From Parvularcula marina (GTDB lineage Bacteria > Pseudomonadota > Alphaproteobacteria > Caulobacterales > Parvularculaceae), in NCBI RefSeq assembly GCF_003399445.1, contig NZ_QUQO01000002.1, forward strand, positions 124,001-188,000: a stretch of DNA of 64,000 nucleotides. The letters are read 5' to 3'. The notes under the pieces are model-generated. The model did not search any database. It was not told the DNA's origin and was given only the letters and a program-made list of their open reading frames with translations. The number at the start of each line of letters is the position of its first letter. The stretch's first letter is position 1. Both the position numbers and the translations under genes were made by a program. Positions 8,355 to 16,423 of the stretch are shown in pieces.

Positions 8355-8984
8355 TCAGCGATCACGCAAAGCCGCCTTGGCTTTCAGATCATAGCGGATC
8401 TGGTGCGGAGTGCGGCCCTGCCATGCGCCGATATGGACATGCGGGCTGCGTGAGAAGCCGTTATTGGCGACGACAGCAAAGGGCTCGCCGGCCTTGATGT
8501 CGTCATTCACATTGACCGTGATCGAGCCGACATGAGCAATCAGTACACGTAAGCCGTCACTGTTCTCGAAGACGACGAAGCCGGCCGGCGGCTCACCGGG
8601 AAATCCCGGCTCATTCTCTCCATCCTCACGAGGCGAGACACGGGTCACTTTGCCGTTAAAGGGGGCCAGTACCGGCACCTTCCACGTGAACCAGTCGCCA
8701 TTGGTCCGGCCGTCCGTGGCAAAGGAACGGGAAAAGGCGCGGCCTTCTTCGTTGGAGACAACTTGCGTGACGAAACAGTCGCTGCCCAGCGCATCGCCGA
8801 GCGACAGGAGCTGTCCGGCCCAGTGCTCTGTGCAGGCATATTCTGCGGCAAAGGGGGGATGGATCACGACCTCAGGAATCGGACCTTCGAATTCCTCGAG
8901 GCTCAACGAGCCGGCGCTCGTGCAGGCACACACCAGCGCCGAGATCCCAAACATCAGGCCTCGGCTGGCGAGCTTGCCCGTCAT
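8355..8984 (-). CDS. M23-like (LytM fold) lipoprotein, probably degenerate
   Basis: 209 residues. The hydrophobic signal MFGISALVCAC has a plausible lipobox ending at the second Cys. The C-terminal half follows the M23 layout: VPVLAPFNGKVTRVSP, a central sheet, LIAHVGSITVNVNDDIKAGEPFAVVANNG and the HxH motif SPHVHIGAW. The first zinc ligand of true M23 peptidases (His of HxxxD) is not visible: the matching stretch reads DGRTNGDW with no His. The protein may therefore be an inactive binding or regulatory relative rather than a peptidoglycan hydrolase. The assignment is by pattern only. It ends convergent with feoB with no gap. Confidence 0.65.
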   Translation of the reverse strand: MTGKLASRGLMFGISALVCACTSAGSLSLEEFEGPIPEVVIHPPFAAEYACTEHWAGQLLSLGDALGSDCFVTQVVSNEEGRAFSRSFATDGRTNGDWFTWKVPVLAPFNGKVTRVSPREDGENEPGFPGEPPAGFVVFENSDGLRVLIAHVGSITVNVNDDIKAGEPFAVVANNGFSRSPHVHIGAWQGRTPHQIRYDLKAKAALRDR

Positions 8985-8986
8985 GC

Positions 8987-9631
8987 TCAGATGAAGTTCG
9001 CTTTTTTGAGAAGCTGGTGCGCCTTGATGACGTCCTGCAACTGGTTTTCCGCCGAGCGGTCCCCTTCATTCGAGTCAGGGTGGAAGCGCTTGACCAGCTC
9101 CGCATAGCGTTTTCGGATCTCCGCCGAGGAAGCCGTCGGCTTGAGGTTCATTGTACGGAAGGCCTGCACCTGCAGCCGGGTCAGGCGGCGGCCTTCGCGA
9201 TAGACGCCATCATCGATATTGCTGCGGCGTTCTTCGCCGAGACCCATTTGCTCGTCGATTGCATCCTTGGCGCCGCCCATCGCTGCACGGGCGGCAGCGG
9301 AGGCGCGGCCGTTCTTGGACATCTTCCAGGTCGGCCGGTCACCATAGCGGGCCTGATCGCGCAAGGCCGCTGCCTGAGCGTCGGTTTTTCCTTCGAAGAA
9401 GTTCCAGTTCTTGTTGTGCTCGCGCGCATGAGCGGTGCACAGCCAGAGAAATTCGTTCGGTGCGTCGGGCGATTTAGGCACCTTGACGGCAGCCTTGTCC
9501 TCGCACTCATCATGCTCGCAAACCCGCTGCTCGGCGTCCTGATCGACACGCCGGGTCTTGCGGGCGCCCTTGGTGGGCTTCACACGAATGTCGAACCCCA
9601 TCCGGGGCTTGTACCTGTAATCGGTGGCCAT
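8987..9631 (-). CDS. J-domain protein with N-terminal Cys/His motif
   Basis: 214 residues from ATG 9631. The J domain is at the C-terminus (LKPTASSAEIRKRYAELVKRFHPDSNEGDRSAENQLQDV), with the HPD tripeptide that stimulates DnaK. The N-terminal part has C-x4-C (CEHDEC) and later C-x2-H (LCTAHAREHNKNW), which could form a zinc site. This architecture is common in alphaproteobacteria next to bolA, as here (divergent, 98 bp apart). The client is unknown. I chose the internal ATG because MATDYRYKPRMGFDIRVKP is the usual N-terminus of this group; the frame is open to 9685. Confidence 0.85.
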   Translation of the reverse strand: MATDYRYKPRMGFDIRVKPTKGARKTRRVDQDAEQRVCEHDECEDKAAVKVPKSPDAPNEFLWLCTAHAREHNKNWNFFEGKTDAQAAALRDQARYGDRPTWKMSKNGRASAAARAAMGGAKDAIDEQMGLGEERRSNIDDGVYREGRRLTRLQVQAFRTMNLKPTASSAEIRKRYAELVKRFHPDSNEGDRSAENQLQDVIKAHQLLKKANFI

Positions 9632-9728
9632 TTCGCAATTATGGCGATTGCGAAGAGGGATCGCCAGACTTGACAGAAAAGCCAATCGGGTGCCCTCTAA
9701 GCGATTTTCTTTTTATGGAGCCGAATTC

Positions 9729-9998
9729 ATGTCCGTGGCCGAAACCATCCGCGAGAAACTGACCGCCGCATTCGCGCCTCTCAAGCTCGAGGTGGTCGAT
9801 CAGAGCCATCTTCATGCGGGACATGCAGGCGCGCGGCCCGAGGGTGAGACGCATTTCCGCGTGCGAATCATTTCCGAGGCTTTTGCGGGGCTGTCCCGTG
9901 TTGAGACACAGCGGGCCGTGAACAAGGCGCTGGCGGATGAAATCGCAGGGCCCGTCCATGCGCTGGCGATTGACGCGAGGCCCCCCGAAGAGGGTTAG
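9729..9998 (+). CDS. bolA: BolA family protein
   Basis: 89 residues with the BolA class II KH-like fold: IREKLTAAFAPLKLEVVDQSHLHAGH, with the His residues used to bind [2Fe-2S] together with a monothiol glutaredoxin, then ETHFRVRIISEAFAGLSRVETQRAVNKAL and the ending HALAIDARPP. Probably acts in iron-sulfur trafficking or iron sensing. The ATG at 9729 gives the canonical length; an upstream open frame lacks family sequence. The 3' end overlaps the convergent MFS gene by 4 nt. Confidence 0.92.
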   Translation: MSVAETIREKLTAAFAPLKLEVVDQSHLHAGHAGARPEGETHFRVRIISEAFAGLSRVETQRAVNKALADEIAGPVHALAIDARPPEEG

Positions 9999-11254
9999 AT
10001 CATCGCGCGTTCTTCTTCGGTCTTCTCGATGATCTTCCTTGTCGTGAGGAAGAAGATGATTCCCGAAATGAAGATCAGGACCGCCGAAAGCGCGAAAGGC
10101 GCGCCGGGGAAATCGCGGCCGGTGCCGGGCTCGGTGAAATAGGCGAAGAGCTTGCTCATCATCAGTGGGCTGAAGGCCATGGAAATGCTCATCAGGCAGG
10201 CAATCGCCCCCTGTAGCTCGCCCTGCGCATCGGGCGGGGTGGCCTCCGACATTTTCGACTGCATGCCCGGCATCATGAAGCCGCCGAGTGCGCCGATCGT
10301 GACCCACACGAACACCCATTCGCCGCTGGGGGTGAAGAAGGCATAGCCGATGAAGGACGCGGTCATCGACGCCATGCCGATGAGGACCGCTTTTACATCC
10401 CCGATCAGGGGCACGACTTTGCGGATCAGCCCGCCCTGTACGATGGCGGCAGTCACCCCGACATAAGCGAGCGAGAGGCCAATCTGGCTCTGGCTCCAGC
10501 CGAACTTCACGCCGGCAAAGAACGCCCAGATGCCGGGCAGGGAGTAATGCGCGACCTGCATGATGAAATAGGCGGTGAGCACGCCAGCGAGGAGCGGGCG
10601 GCTGCCGACCGTAAAGAGCCCCCCAAAGGGGTTGGCGCGGCGCCAGTCGAATTTGCGGCGGCGCTCTTCGGTCAGAGTCTCGGGAAAGACGAAATAGCCG
10701 AAAATGAAATTCGACATGATGACCGCGCTGGCAAGAAAGAACGGCGCACGGACCCCGAAGTGATCGCCGACAAATCCGCCGAGTGCCGGTCCGATGATGA
10801 AGCCAAGCCCGAACGCGGCGCCCAGAATGCCGAAATTCGCGGCGCGCTTATCCGGCGGGGTGATGTCCGCGATGAAGGCGTTGGCGGTCGAATATGTGGC
10901 GGCTGTTGCGCCGGAGAGGAGCCGGCCAGCAAAGAGCCACGCATAGGTCGGGGCAATCGCCATCAGAAGGAAGTCGAGCGAATAGGCAAAGAGCGAGACG
11001 AGGATCACGGGCCTGCGCCCGAACCGGTCCGAGAGGGCCCCCAGTATCGGTGACATGACGAACTGCATCCCCGCATAGGCGAACAGCAGAACGCCATTGA
11101 GTTCCGCTGCATGGCTTTTCGTCTCGCCTGTCAGCTCGACCAGCAGGTCAGGCATCACGGGCATAATTATGCCAAGCCCGACAAGGCTCAGAAACACCGT
11201 GATGAAGACAAATAGCATGGCGCGGCCGTCAGGCTTGGGCGCGGGGCGAAACAT
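9995..11254 (-). CDS. MFS transporter, TetA/TCR-like
   Basis: 419 residues with about 12 membrane helices. The MFS signature between helices 2 and 3 is [18 protein letters not shown] second TetA-type feature is the helix-5 motif [19 protein letters not shown]. The overall pattern matches the tetracycline-resistance (TCR/Tet) branch, but most chromosomal members have no proven drug substrate, so an export role is inference only. It is the last gene of aroK-aroB-CNNM/CBS-MFS on the minus strand; its start lies 6 nt after the stop of the preceding gene. Confidence 0.88.
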   Translation of the reverse strand: MFRPAPKPDGRAMLFVFITVFLSLVGLGIIMPVMPDLLVELTGETKSHAAELNGVLLFAYAGMQFVMSPILGALSDRFGRRPVILVSLFAYSLDFLLMAIAPTYAWLFAGRLLSGATAATYSTANAFIADITPPDKRAANFGILGAAFGLGFIIGPALGGFVGDHFGVRAPFFLASAVIMSNFIFGYFVFPETLTEERRRKFDWRRANPFGGLFTVGSRPLLAGVLTAYFIMQVAHYSLPGIWAFFAGVKFGWSQSQIGLSLAYVGVTAAIVQGGLIRKVVPLIGDVKAVLIGMASMTASFIGYAFFTPSGEWVFVWVTIGALGGFMMPGMQSKMSEATPPDAQGELQGAIACLMSISMAFSPLMMSKLFAYFTEPGTGRDFPGAPFALSAVLIFISGIIFFLTTRKIIEKTEEERAMI

Positions 11255-11260
11255 CAGGGA

Positions 11261-12517
11261 TCAGGCCTCCACAGGTACGATCTTGAGGGAGGTGACCTGG
11301 TTCCGGCGTTTCTTGAGGACCTCGAAACGGTAGCCGAAGAAAGAGAAGACCTGCCCGACATCAGGGATACAGCGTCCCTCATGGATCACAAGCCCCGCAA
11401 TGGTGACGGCTTCCTCATCGGGCAAACGCCAGTCCATCATGCGGTTGAGATCGCGAATGGTGACGGTGCCGTCGACCGTGACCGAGCCATCGGGCTGTTT
11501 GCGGACACCGACGACGGGCGCGTCATATTCGTCTTCGATCTCGCCGACGATTTCCTCGAGAATGTCCTCGAGCGTCACAAGACCCTGCAACGCACCATAT
11601 TCATCGACGATGAGGGCAAAGTGCTGCTGGTTCGCCTTGAAGGCATCGAGCTGTTCCTGAAGCGTCGTCGTCTCCGGCACGAAATAGGGCTCCATGGCGA
11701 GGGCCTGCATGTCGATCCGGTCGGGCGCATTCTCATTCGCCCAGAGCGCGCGCAGGAGGTCTTTGGCGTGCAAAACCCCGATAATGTTGTCCGGCTCATC
11801 CTTATAAAGAGGGATCCGCGTGTGCTTTGACTGGAGTACCGCCTCGATAATCTCGCGATTATCCGTGTCGATATCGAGCATCTCGATATTCTTGCGGTGG
11901 ATCATGATCTCCTCGACCTCGATATCGTCGAGTTCGAGCGCACCGCGGATGATGTCGCGGGCTTCCTTCTCCATCGAGCCTTCTTCGTGGTGAAGGTCGA
12001 TCGCGCCTTTGAGTTCCTCATGCGCGGAGAGGACCGGCTGGTTCGAGACATCAAGCCCGAAGGCTTTGAGCGTATTGCGCACGATGAACTGCACGACGGC
12101 GGTGACCGGCGCGAAGATCCGCACAAGGACGCTCATTGGCCGTGAGACGACCATGGCAAAGCTTTCAGGCCCCGCAATGGCGGCCGTCTTAGGCAGGACT
12201 TCGGCAAAGACGAGGACGAGGATTGTCATCACGGCGGTGGCAATCGCCACGCCAGCCCCGCCGGGGAAGAGGCTCGCAAAAAGGCTGGTCGCCAGTGCTG
12301 AGGCGAGGATGTTCACAAGGTTGTTGCCGAGAAGGATCGCGCCGATCAGCCGCTCTTTATCTTCGGTCAGCTTGATGACGGAGGTTGCAGCTGCGCTGCC
12401 CTTTTGTTCAAGCGAGCGCATCCGTGCGCGGGAGGTGGCGGTCAGCGCTGTCTCCGAGCCGGAGAAGAAGGCGGAGAAACAGAGCAGCGAAGCGATAAGA
12501 ATAATGGTCAGGGTCAT
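11261..12517 (-). CDS. CNNM/CBS/CorC-domain membrane protein (hemolysin C family)
   Basis: 418 residues. Domain order: four-helix CNNM (DUF21) domain with SAFFSGSETALTATSRARM at the N-terminus, a CBS pair (around HRKNIEMLDIDTDN...IPLYKDEPDNIIGVLHAKDLL and DEYGALQGLVTLEDILEEIVGEI), and a CorC_HlyC domain at the C-terminus (VTVDGTVTIRDLNRMMDWRLPDEEAVTIAGLVIHEGR). The family includes Mg2+ transport proteins (CorC, CNNM/MpfA); haemolysin is a historical label. It overlaps the aroB stop by 4 nt and is part of an alphaproteobacterial gene order with aroK-aroB. Confidence 0.92.
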   Translation of the reverse strand: MTLTIILIASLLCFSAFFSGSETALTATSRARMRSLEQKGSAAATSVIKLTEDKERLIGAILLGNNLVNILASALATSLFASLFPGGAGVAIATAVMTILVLVFAEVLPKTAAIAGPESFAMVVSRPMSVLVRIFAPVTAVVQFIVRNTLKAFGLDVSNQPVLSAHEELKGAIDLHHEEGSMEKEARDIIRGALELDDIEVEEIMIHRKNIEMLDIDTDNREIIEAVLQSKHTRIPLYKDEPDNIIGVLHAKDLLRALWANENAPDRIDMQALAMEPYFVPETTTLQEQLDAFKANQQHFALIVDEYGALQGLVTLEDILEEIVGEIEDEYDAPVVGVRKQPDGSVTVDGTVTIRDLNRMMDWRLPDEEAVTIAGLVIHEGRCIPDVGQVFSFFGYRFEVLKKRRNQVTSLKIVPVEA

Positions 12518-13623
12518 GAGGGCTGGATGCCGGGCTCTTGCTTGAGGAAGGAAAGGAGATGGTCGGGGTCAACGTCGTCGGTGATGTAGGTATCGCCTAT
12601 GCCGCGGGCGAGGATAAGTTTGAGGCGTCCACCGACATTCTTTTTATCTTGCCCCATCCAGGAGAGGAGCGCCTCTGCGGTGCCCTTCGCGCCCGGATGA
12701 TCAGCAAGACTTGCGGGCATGCCGGCGGATTTCAGATGTGCCTCGACACGGCCGGTATCCTGTCCAGGACAGCGCCCGAGCGCCGTCGAATAACGGAACG
12801 CCATGGCCATGCCGATGGCGACCCCTTCGCCATGAAGGACATCACCGCCATAGCCAGCCTCAGCCTCGATAGCGTGGCCGAACGTATGGCCGAGATTAAG
12901 GAGCGCACGGACGCTCGCTTCCTGCTCATCGGCGGCAACAAGGCGCGCTTTCTCTCGGCAGGAGGTTTCGATCGCGCGGGTCACGGCCAGCGGATCAAGC
13001 TCAAGAATGTCCTTATACGCTGTTTCCAGCCAGCCGAAGAATACCTCATCGCCGAGCAGGCCGTATTTGAGGACTTCCGCATATCCGGCCTTCAGCTCCC
13101 GTTCGGGCAGGGTCTTGAGAAGATCCGTGTCGATGATGACGAGTTTGGGTTGGTAGAAAGCGCCGACAAGGTTCTTGCCGGCTGCCGAATTGATCGCGGT
13201 CTTGCCGCCGACCGAGCTGTCGACTTGGGCCAGAAGGGTGGTCGGCACCTGCACGAACTGGCAGCCGCGCTTGAGGGTTGCCGCGCAGAACCCCGCAAGG
13301 TCGCCGACGACGCCGCCGCCAAAAGCGATGATCGTGCCGTCACGCCCCAGATCCGCTGCCAGCAGCGCCTCCATGACGCGCTCATAGGAAGCAAAGCTTT
13401 TGGAGGCTTCGCCGGAGGGCACCGTGATGACGGGCACGTCGCCTGTGACGGCGAGCAGCGCGTCCTTGTGCAGCCCCCAGACTTTCTCATCGGCGATGAT
13501 GGCGGGCTGGCCCTTGCCGATGATGCCGGTCAGTCGCTCCGCCGTTGCGGAGAGGGCGCCAGTGCCGATGACGATGTCATAGCTGCGAGGCCCCAGCGCG
13601 ACATTTACGGTGGTCAGTGTCAT
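12514..13623 (-). CDS. aroB: 3-dehydroquinate synthase
   Basis: 369 residues. It converts DAHP to 3-dehydroquinate, the second step of the shikimate pathway, using NAD+ and a divalent metal. Family motifs are GGGVVGDLAGFCAATLKRG, VPTTLLAQVDSSVGGKTAIN and the metal-binding GHTFGHAIEAEAGYG. The start overlaps the aroK stop by 4 nt and its own stop overlaps the next gene by 4 nt, so aroK, aroB and the CNNM gene are translationally coupled. Confidence 0.97.
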   Translation of the reverse strand: MTLTTVNVALGPRSYDIVIGTGALSATAERLTGIIGKGQPAIIADEKVWGLHKDALLAVTGDVPVITVPSGEASKSFASYERVMEALLAADLGRDGTIIAFGGGVVGDLAGFCAATLKRGCQFVQVPTTLLAQVDSSVGGKTAINSAAGKNLVGAFYQPKLVIIDTDLLKTLPERELKAGYAEVLKYGLLGDEVFFGWLETAYKDILELDPLAVTRAIETSCREKARLVAADEQEASVRALLNLGHTFGHAIEAEAGYGGDVLHGEGVAIGMAMAFRYSTALGRCPGQDTGRVEAHLKSAGMPASLADHPGAKGTAEALLSWMGQDKKNVGGRLKLILARGIGDTYITDDVDPDHLLSFLKQEPGIQPS

Positions 13624-14186
13624 TTGTTCGATCCCCGCCGCTGGAAGACGGCCAGTTTCTTCAGGATACGGTCGACCGTCCGGTTATGCGGCCCTTCCAT
13701 ACTGTCGACGGCCAGATCGGCCTTTGCATAGGTCGGCGCGCGCTCTTTGAGGAGATTTTCGAGGATCTCACGCGGATCCCCGTTCTGCAGAAGCGGCCGG
13801 GTGTTCCTCAACGCCGTACGTTTGACGAGAAGGTCGAGATCGGCGCGCAGCCAGACGGAGATCGCCTTCTCCTTCACCAGCGCGCGGGTCTCGTCATTCA
13901 TGAAGGCGCCGCCGCCGGTGGCGAGCACATGAGGCGGGCCGGAGAGGAGCCGCTCAATGACTTTCCGCTCGCCATCGCGGAAGGCGGGCTCGCCATAGGT
14001 CTCGAAGAATTCCGAGATCCGCATATTGGCGGCCTTCTCGATTTCCTCATCTGCATCATAGAAGGGCACGCGCAGTTTCGAGGCCAGCCGCCGGCCGACG
14101 GTCGTCTTGCCGACCCCCATCAGTCCAACGAGGACGATAGGCCGGTTAATCCGCAAGGAGGAGGGACGGGTAAGTGAAGGAATCAT
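13620..14186 (-). CDS. aroK: Shikimate kinase
   Basis: 188 residues from the ATG at 14186. P-loop GLMGVGKTTVGRRLA, shikimate-binding DADEEIEKAANMRISEFFETYG with FRDGERKVIERL, the GGGAF motif in VLATGGGAFMND, and the lid arginine region RNTRPLLQNGDP. It phosphorylates shikimate with ATP. The frame is open to 14300, but the extra residues (Ala/Pro-rich) look like leader sequence, so MIPSLTRPSSLRINRPIVLVG is preferred. First gene of the aroK-aroB operon; divergent from crcB, with about 106 bp shared upstream region. Confidence 0.95.
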   Translation of the reverse strand: MIPSLTRPSSLRINRPIVLVGLMGVGKTTVGRRLASKLRVPFYDADEEIEKAANMRISEFFETYGEPAFRDGERKVIERLLSGPPHVLATGGGAFMNDETRALVKEKAISVWLRADLDLLVKRTALRNTRPLLQNGDPREILENLLKERAPTYAKADLAVDSMEGPHNRTVDRILKKLAVFQRRGSNK

Positions 14187-14292
14187 CGAAAAAGGCAGGT
14201 CTCCGGGCACGTTGATAGCTGACCCGTTTGGGGAGCGCAAAGGGCGAGGGCCAATCTGGCCAGCCGCAGCCGAAGCGGCTATGGCCGCCGCC

Positions 14293-14670
14293 ATGAACAT
14301 GGCTTCTTTACTTGCAGTTGGCGCAGGCGGCGCAATTGGTGCGATGGCGCGCTACGCGGTCCATCGCGGTCTTTCGGCCTGGCATGGCGCGGAGGCGGCG
14401 TGGTCGACGCTCGGCGTCAATGTCGCGGGCTCGCTCGCGCTCGGGCTGGCAGCGGGGCTTTTGTCGAACAAGGATAGCGCCGTCGCGCTCTTCATCATGA
14501 TGGGGATCTGCGGCGCGTTCACGACCTTCTCGACCTTCGCGCTCGATATTGTGGTCTTGTTCCGGGACCGAGGGATCGGGATCGCCGCGCTTTATATGGC
14601 GCTGTCGGTATCCTTATCGGTGATGGCGTTCCTTCTCGGGCTCCTGATGTCGCGGGGGTCTCTGTCTTGA
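14293..14670 (+). CDS. crcB: Fluoride exporter CrcB/Fluc
   Basis: 125 residues and four membrane helices. Signatures are GAGGAIGAMARYAVHRGL, the pore-lining asparagine in GVNVAGSLALGLAAG and the phenylalanine-box GICGAFTTFSTFALD. The dimeric channel expels F- from the cytoplasm. Starts at 14281, 14293 or 14299 are all in frame; the middle one is an estimate. No fluoride riboswitch is recognisable upstream. The stop overlaps the TTG start of the next gene. Confidence 0.93.
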   Translation: MNMASLLAVGAGGAIGAMARYAVHRGLSAWHGAEAAWSTLGVNVAGSLALGLAAGLLSNKDSAVALFIMMGICGAFTTFSTFALDIVVLFRDRGIGIAALYMALSVSLSVMAFLLGLLMSRGSLS

Positions 14671-15629
14671 GCGGCGTACAGAACATCACGGTGAAGGAAG
14701 CCGATTCGGGCCAGCGCCTTGATCGCTGGTTCAAGCAGCATTTCCCCGCGCTCGGCCATGGCCAGCTGCAAAAGCTCCTGCGCAAGGGGCAGGTGCGTGT
14801 CGATGGGGGCCGAGCGAAGGCTGACCGACGGGTTGAGGCGGGCGAGGTGATCCGCATTCCGCCGCTCGAGGAAAAAGCCGCGCGGCCACCCAAAGCCAAA
14901 TCCGCACCAGATGCCGAGGACAAGGCCTTTGTCCGCTCGCTGGTCCTGTTTGAAGACCGGGACATCCTTGTCCTGAACAAACCCTTCGGGCTGGCCGTGC
15001 AGGGCGGGGCGAAGACGACCCGGCATATCGACGGCATGCTCGGCGCCTTTGGTGAGGGCGAGGACCGGCCGCGGCTCGTCCACCGGCTCGACCGTGATAC
15101 GGGCGGGGTGCTGGTGCTCGCCAAATCGCGCAAATCGGCGGCCTTCCTGATGGAGGCATTTCAGAAACACCGTGTCCTCAAGACCTATTGGGCGCTGACA
15201 AGCGGTGTGCCGCAGCCTGACAAAGGCCGGATCGATATGGCGCTTGAGAAAAGCGGCGCCGAGGGCCGCGAGAAAATGCGCGGCACGAAAGACGGCAAAA
15301 AGGCGCTGACGGATTATCAGGTGGTCGAGACGGCGGGACAGAAGGCAGCCTTTGTCGCCCTTCGCCCCCATACCGGGCGGACCCACCAGATCCGGGTGCA
15401 TCTCTCCGCGCTCAACACGCCGATTGTCGGTGACCGGAAATATGGCGGCGAGCATGCCGTGATGGAGGGGCTTGCCCACAAGATGCATCTTTTCTGCCGG
15501 GAGATGATCGTGCCGCGTCCGGGCGGACGCCCCGTCACGCTGACCGCGCCGCTGACCGGGCATATGGATGAGACGTGGAAGCTTTTCTCCTTTGAGCAGC
15601 CCGAAGCTTTGGAATGGCCCGATGAGTGA
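14667..15629 (+). CDS. RluA-family rRNA pseudouridine synthase (RluC-like)
   Basis: 320 residues. An N-terminal S4 RNA-binding domain (GQRLDRWFKQHFPALGHGQLQKLLRKGQVRVDG) is followed by the catalytic domain with VHRLDRDTGGVLVLAKS, whose Asp is the nucleophile, and PHTGRTHQIRVHLS. The S4 domain and overall layout fit RluC/RluD, which modify 23S rRNA; which one cannot be settled from motifs. The start is a TTG whose last two bases overlap the crcB stop (TTGA). The stop overlaps the ATP12 gene by 8 nt. Confidence 0.9.
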   Translation: MSGVQNITVKEADSGQRLDRWFKQHFPALGHGQLQKLLRKGQVRVDGGRAKADRRVEAGEVIRIPPLEEKAARPPKAKSAPDAEDKAFVRSLVLFEDRDILVLNKPFGLAVQGGAKTTRHIDGMLGAFGEGEDRPRLVHRLDRDTGGVLVLAKSRKSAAFLMEAFQKHRVLKTYWALTSGVPQPDKGRIDMALEKSGAEGREKMRGTKDGKKALTDYQVVETAGQKAAFVALRPHTGRTHQIRVHLSALNTPIVGDRKYGGEHAVMEGLAHKMHLFCREMIVPRPGGRPVTLTAPLTGHMDETWKLFSFEQPEALEWPDE

Positions 15630-16329
15630 GAGTAAACCCAAACGGTTCTATACGGATGTTACCTTAAGCGAGGGCGAGGGGGGATATCTGATCGCCCTTG
15701 ATGGCCGGATAGCGAAAACCGCCGGACGTGCTCCACTTGGCGCCCCACAAAAACCGCTGGCCGAGGCGATTGCGGCTGAATGGACAGCGCAGGATGAAGT
15801 GATCGATCTTGCGACCATGCCGCTGACCCGGCTTCAGGGCTTTGCGCTTGATGGCGGGGCGGCGGGCCGGACGCAATGGACGGACACGGTGCTTTCTTAT
15901 CTGGGCTCGGATCTTCTTTGCTACCGCGCGCCGGATGCGGAGCTTGCCAAGCGTCAGGCCGATCTCTGGCAACCCGTGCTCGATCGGCTGGGCGCGCGTT
16001 GGGGCGAGCGCTTTACCGTGACCGAAGGGATCATGGCGGTCGAGCAGCCCGACGGGCTCAAACGCTGTGCCGGGGAGCGGTTGTCCCAGCTTGCCGCCGG
16101 GGAGCTTTACGCAGTCAAACTGCTGACCGAGATCACGGGCTCCGCCGCGCTGGCGTTCGCGCTTGAGGGCGGGGAGGCGAATGCCGAAGAGGTCTTTGCG
16201 GCGGCGCGTCTCGATGAGACGTATCAGGAAGAAAAATGGGGCGTCGATGAAGAAGCCGCCGCACGTGCCGCCAATATCCGCCGGGATTTTGATGACGTGG
16301 TGCGGTTTCTGGAATTGAGCCGCGCCTAA
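15622..16329 (+). CDS. ATP12 family F1-ATPase assembly chaperone
   Basis: 235 residues from the ATG at 15622. The sequence KRFYTDVTLSEGEGGYLIALDGRIAKTAGR is the N-terminal hallmark of ATP12, and PLTRLQGFALDG and the C-terminal EEKWGVDEEAAARAANIRRDFDDVVRFLELS complete the match. ATP12 binds the free alpha subunit of F1 before assembly; it occurs in mitochondria and alphaproteobacteria, which makes this a useful lineage marker. It overlaps the pseudouridine synthase by 8 nt and ends the crcB-rluA-ATP12 operon. Confidence 0.95.
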   Translation: MSESKPKRFYTDVTLSEGEGGYLIALDGRIAKTAGRAPLGAPQKPLAEAIAAEWTAQDEVIDLATMPLTRLQGFALDGGAAGRTQWTDTVLSYLGSDLLCYRAPDAELAKRQADLWQPVLDRLGARWGERFTVTEGIMAVEQPDGLKRCAGERLSQLAAGELYAVKLLTEITGSAALAFALEGGEANAEEVFAAARLDETYQEEKWGVDEEAAARAANIRRDFDDVVRFLELSRA

Positions 16330-16330
16330 C

Positions 16331-16420
16331 GCCTCGCCCTTCGAGGCTCGCTTCGCTCGCACCTCAGGGTGAGGCTGTCCTCATTCTGAGATGGCCGAAG
16401 GGCCCTCGAAGAACGAGGAC
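16331..16420. repeat. REP-like intergenic palindromic element
   Basis: The gap between the ATP12 stop and the alr stop is filled by nested palindromes: CTTCGAGG / CCTCGAAG-type arms at the ends, and CCTCA-GGG-TGAGG inside. The wording (CTTCGAGGCTCGCTTCGCTC, then CCGAAGGGCCCTCGAAGAAC) is the style of the dispersed Cys-poor intergenic palindromes found in many alphaproteobacteria. It lies between convergent genes, a typical REP location. A genome-wide count would be needed to prove repetition. Confidence 0.6.
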
Positions 16421-16423
16421 CAA

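Noticed and set aside
12538-13731. 397-residue plus-strand open frame opposite aroB
   Set aside because: Shadow of a GC-rich gene; aroB motifs are intact on the minus strand.
14187-14292. Fluoride riboswitch upstream of crcB
   Set aside because: The conserved GGNGAUGG...CUGAUGRCUCCU core is not present in this interval.
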